A stretch of DNA of 15,594 nucleotides from the NCBI GenBank assembly GCA_023389595.1, contig JAEWEF010000032.1, positions 1 through 15,594 of the forward strand, read 5' to 3'. The position numbers and the translations under genes were made by a program. Under the pieces are notes generated by a model. The model made no database searches, was not told the origin of the DNA, and was given only the letters and a program-made list of their open reading frames with translations. Source of the stretch: Fusobacteriota bacterium. GTDB taxonomy: Bacteria > Fusobacteriota > Fusobacteriia > Fusobacteriales > Fusobacteriaceae. Numbering within the stretch: position 1 is the first letter of the stretch; each line of letters opens with the position of its first letter. Shown here piece by piece: positions 13,295-15,594 of this stretch.

Positions 13295-14185
13295 TTAAAT
13301 TGTTATTCGTACTAAATTGAAATTTTTTTCTGAAATTTTTTTGATAAGCGGTATGAGAGTAATTTTTGCTCCTATCTCATAAATTTCATCTACATTTTCT
13401 TCCAAAGTTTTTACAACATCTATCCATTTAACAGGATTAAAAGTGTGAAGATAAAGTTCATTTTTTAGCTCATCGTCTTGTACAATTTTTCCATTCACAT
13501 TAGATATAATTTTTATTTCACTTTTTTCAAAATTAATTTTTTCTATTTCTGATTTTAATTTTTCTGCTGCATTTTTCATAAAGTTTGTGTGAAAAGCTCC
13601 AGCTACATTTAAAGCTATACATCTTCTAGCTTTATTTTCTTTTAAAATTTCAACTGCCAGCTCCAAATTTTTTTTATCACCGGCAATTACAGTCTGATTT
13701 TTTTCGTTGTAATTTACTATCCAAACATTTTCTAAATTTTTTATTAAATTTTCAATTTTTTCTGCTTCCATTCCTAAAACACTAACCATTCCACCAGAAA
13801 ATTTTTCACTTTCTTCCTGCATAACTTTTCCTCTAAAATCTATAAGTTTAACAAGAGTTTTCATATCGATTTTTTTTGCTGCAAAAAGTGAAATATATTC
13901 CCCTAAGGAGTGGCCAGTTACAACATTTATATTTTCAATTTTATTTTCTTCTTGCAATTTTTTTGTAAGAACTATTGCGAGAGCTGTTATTGCAAGCTGG
14001 GAGTAATATGTTTGGTTTAATTTTTCATCGGGACCATAAAACATAACTTGTTTTAAATCGTTTTGTAAAATATCAAAAATTTCATCGAAAATTTTTCTTG
14101 CTTTTTCATCTGTTTCGTAAAGTTCTCGTCCCATTCCAGCAAATTGAGACCCTTGACCTGTATAAATTAAAGCTATTTTTTTCAT
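13295..14185 (-). CDS. fabD: Malonyl-CoA:ACP transacylase
   Basis: Moves malonyl groups from coenzyme A to acyl carrier protein to supply fatty acid elongation in the cytosol. The 296 residues are typical. Visible motifs are YTGQGSQFAGMG (8-19, oxyanion-hole segment), GHSLGEY (91-97) with nucleophile Ser93, Arg118 in DFRGKVMQE (binds the malonyl carboxylate), and GAFHT (196-200) with catalytic His199. The late E-I-G-P-G motif reads EIGAK, a mild divergence. The ATG follows GGTGA with 4-nt spacing. It stands alone here, without fabH, fabG, fabF or acpP neighbours, and has its own promoter (14208-14235) and a shared terminator. Confidence 0.96.
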   Translation of the reverse strand: MKKIALIYTGQGSQFAGMGRELYETDEKARKIFDEIFDILQNDLKQVMFYGPDEKLNQTYYSQLAITALAIVLTKKLQEENKIENINVVTGHSLGEYISLFAAKKIDMKTLVKLIDFRGKVMQEESEKFSGGMVSVLGMEAEKIENLIKNLENVWIVNYNEKNQTVIAGDKKNLELAVEILKENKARRCIALNVAGAFHTNFMKNAAEKLKSEIEKINFEKSEIKIISNVNGKIVQDDELKNELYLHTFNPVKWIDVVKTLEENVDEIYEIGAKITLIPLIKKISEKNFNLVRITI

Positions 14186-14207
14186 ATTTTCACCATTTTT
14201 TATTTTT

Positions 14208-14235
14208 ATTATATTAAAATTTAAATAAATTTCAA
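14208..14235 (-). promoter_or_regulatory. Promoter of fabD
   Basis: On the minus strand, TTGAAA (14235-14230), a 16-nt spacer and TATAAT (14213-14208). The -10 is perfect, and the site lies about 25 nt before the fabD ATG. Confidence 0.7.
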
Positions 14236-14268
14236 AAAAAAATTAATTATAATTTTTTTCATTTTTCA

Positions 14269-14277
14269 TGTTATAAT
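14269..14277 (+). promoter_or_regulatory. Promoter (extended -10) of the FUSC-family gene
   Basis: TGTTATAAT is a perfect -10 with the extended TG-N element, about 40 nt before the ATG at 14314. No good -35 hexamer is seen in the AT-rich sequence upstream. Confidence 0.65.
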
Positions 14278-14313
14278 GAATTAAAAATATGAGTATTAAC
14301 GTGAGGAATAAAA

Positions 14314-15396
14314 ATGTCTTATATAGTGCATGACAAGTACAAAGAATCTTTTTTACACTTAATTCCAGTTTTTATAACGATAATTATAGCTCAGAAAACA
14401 GAATTAATAAATTCTTTGTGGGCATGCGTTTCTGCATACATAGTTTATAAAAAAACCTTTCAATTATCTGTTGAAAAAGCGTGTCTTAGAATAGTCGGAA
14501 CAGTTTTTGGTGCTCTTCTCGGATATTCAATAGCAAGTTTATTTGTTCCTAATAAACTCATTGTATGCATACTAGTTTTTATATTTACCATTTACTCAAT
14601 TTACAATAACAACACAACAAACTACGGATACGCCTTAGTATATTTTTCTATGACTATATTTATAGTTTTATCAAGAAGTATACACGAGTTACCCACAGAT
14701 TTAAAAAATTACGTTATCATAAGAATATTCTCCGTTCTTTTCGGATCGTGTATTGCTTTAATTTTTAATTCTATTTTTGGTAGAATTTCTGAAACTAAAG
14801 AATTTTTTATTAAGATAAAAGATTTTAAAAATATAGAACATTATTTTTATGAAGGGCTTATCATAGAAGACAAAGAATATAAAAGCGATTTAATATTTTA
14901 CTGCCTTTGTGGAGCAGTCGCTCTATCAACAACAGTATTATTTAATCCAAACGCAAATTCAGAAATATTTTTCCAGTCAGGAACAAGTATACTTTTTATA
15001 ATGATACTTCCTTTCAAAACAATAAAAGACAAAGGAATCAATGCTATGTATACCAGAATTTTACACAGACTAGCAGGAGCATTAATAGGTGCCTGCATAG
15101 GAATGATTTGCTTTTTAGTCGTAAAATCTAATTCACTTTTGTTCTATCCTGCAGTAATTGTTTCTATATTTGCATGTATTCTTGTAAACTACACAGAAAA
15201 ATATTCTTATATAGGTTTACAAACTTTTTTAGGTTACTCTTCAGTTATGTTTCCAAAACCTATGTATAATTATACATACATTCAAATATTTACAAGATTT
15301 ATAGGAGTTTTCGAAGGTGTATTAGTTCTTTTATGTTGTATATTTATATTATCTTTATTGAGAAATTTATATAGAAAAAGTTTTAAAACAACTTAG
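14314..15396 (+). CDS. FUSC-family (aromatic acid exporter-like) membrane protein
   Basis: A 360-residue inner-membrane protein related to the FUSC / aromatic acid exporter (YccS, YhcP/AaeB-type) families, implicated in efflux of organic acids. Two membrane blocks (about residues 14-153 and 190-348) flank a soluble stretch (about 155-188). Each block has the family's amphipathic R-x-x-G-T/A motif: LRIVGTVFGALLG (58-70) and LHRLAGALIGACIG (250-263). A third copy-like element, TRFIGVFEGVLVLL (327-340), lies near the end. It lacks the large cytosolic domains of long FUSC proteins. GAGGAA precedes the ATG, and an MBL-fold gene starts 13 nt after its stop. Substrate and direction of transport are unknown. 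Confidence 0.82.
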   Translation: MSYIVHDKYKESFLHLIPVFITIIIAQKTELINSLWACVSAYIVYKKTFQLSVEKACLRIVGTVFGALLGYSIASLFVPNKLIVCILVFIFTIYSIYNNNTTNYGYALVYFSMTIFIVLSRSIHELPTDLKNYVIIRIFSVLFGSCIALIFNSIFGRISETKEFFIKIKDFKNIEHYFYEGLIIEDKEYKSDLIFYCLCGAVALSTTVLFNPNANSEIFFQSGTSILFIMILPFKTIKDKGINAMYTRILHRLAGALIGACIGMICFLVVKSNSLLFYPAVIVSIFACILVNYTEKYSYIGLQTFLGYSSVMFPKPMYNYTYIQIFTRFIGVFEGVLVLLCCIFILSLLRNLYRKSFKTT

Positions 15397-15409
15397 CAAG
15401 GAGAATAAT

Positions 15410-15594
15410 ATGATACAAGAAATTTATAAAGATGTATTTTTAAATGAGGTTACACTTCCAAAAAATCCTCTTAGAGCATTAAATTGTTTTATAATAAAAG
15501 GGAACGATAGAATACTCGTTATAGATAGCGGTTTCGATCATCCAGAAACTGAAGAAATATTTTTTAAAGGTCTGGAAGAAATAGGTGCCGAAAT
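15410..15594 (+). CDS. MBL-fold metallo-hydrolase, N-terminal part (cut by window edge)
   Basis: Only the first 61 codons are present. The start MIQEIYKDVFLNEVTLP, then ALNCFIIKGNDRILVIDSGF (residues 23-42), is the typical first beta-strands of the metallo-beta-lactamase fold (N-C-[YF]-x-I and L-x-D-x-G). The zinc-binding HxHxDH would lie past the window edge, so activity cannot be judged. The ATG has AAGGAG 6 nt upstream. The 13-nt gap after the FUSC-family gene suggests one transcript. Possible roles in this broad family include thioester hydrolysis and RNA processing; no choice can be made. Confidence 0.85.
   Translation, partial: MIQEIYKDVFLNEVTLPKNPLRALNCFIIKGNDRILVIDSGFDHPETEEIFFKGLEEIGAE

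Noticed and set aside
1..15594. CRISPR arrays, tRNA or rRNA genes, insertion sequences
   Set aside because: No regularly spaced repeats, cloverleaf-type sequences, rRNA segments, transposase motifs or terminal inverted repeats were seen on reading both strands.

Overview
This is an AT-rich bacterial window with short intergenic gaps and strong AGGAGG-type ribosome binding sites. It most likely comes from a member of the Fusobacteriota (Fusobacterium or a relative). Two signs point this way together. The rplU-prp-rpmA operon carries an L27 with a cleavable N-terminal extension and the protease Prp, as in Firmicutes and Fusobacteria. An OmpA-type lipoprotein implies an outer membrane. An FMN riboswitch in front of an EamA-type permease (ImpX-like) followed by ribH also fits Fusobacterium. 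The phylum call is an inference from gene content.

Layout. (1) Positions 5-1640, minus strand: a TTGACA promoter, an FMN riboswitch with an intrinsic terminator, a riboflavin-type transporter and ribH (lumazine synthase). This is one flavin-supply operon that may continue past the left edge. (2) 1647-4215, minus strand: a three-gene unit of cardiolipin synthase, a HutD/Ves-family cupin-like protein and an unrecognised small protein. (3) 4276-6932, plus strand: a tightly coupled pair. The first gene is a 607-residue protein with an N-terminal SIR2-like fold whose catalytic residues look lost. The second encodes a RelA/SpoT-type nucleotide synthetase with its key acidic residues intact. This pair is the least explained and most interesting part of the window. 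(4) 6985-9860, plus strand: a CPA1 potassium/proton antiporter with two RCK_C repeats, a C39-like putative cysteine peptidase and an OmpA-like lipoprotein. (5) 9892-10998, plus strand: rplU-prp-rpmA, with a textbook promoter, a structured leader and a strong terminator. (6) 11011-11386, minus strand: an HU-type DNA-binding protein. (7) 11425-12757: a YgjP-like zinc metallopeptidase converging on, and overlapping, a nitroreductase-family gene. (8) 12806-13283, plus strand: rplS with its own promoter and leader hairpin. (9) 13295-14235, minus strand: fabD. (10) 14269-15594, plus strand: a FUSC-family membrane protein and the start of an MBL-fold hydrolase cut by the right edge.

Most of the window is housekeeping: flavin supply, membrane lipid and fatty acid synthesis, and three ribosomal proteins. 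Regulation is readable in several places: the riboswitch with its terminator, ribosomal-protein leaders and several sigma70-like promoters. No tRNA, rRNA, CRISPR array, insertion sequence or attachment site was seen. No stretch over 300 bases lacks a gene once the riboswitch region is counted. The longest gaps (1393-1646, 11293-11506 and 12727-12900) are filled by the riboswitch, promoters and leaders listed here.
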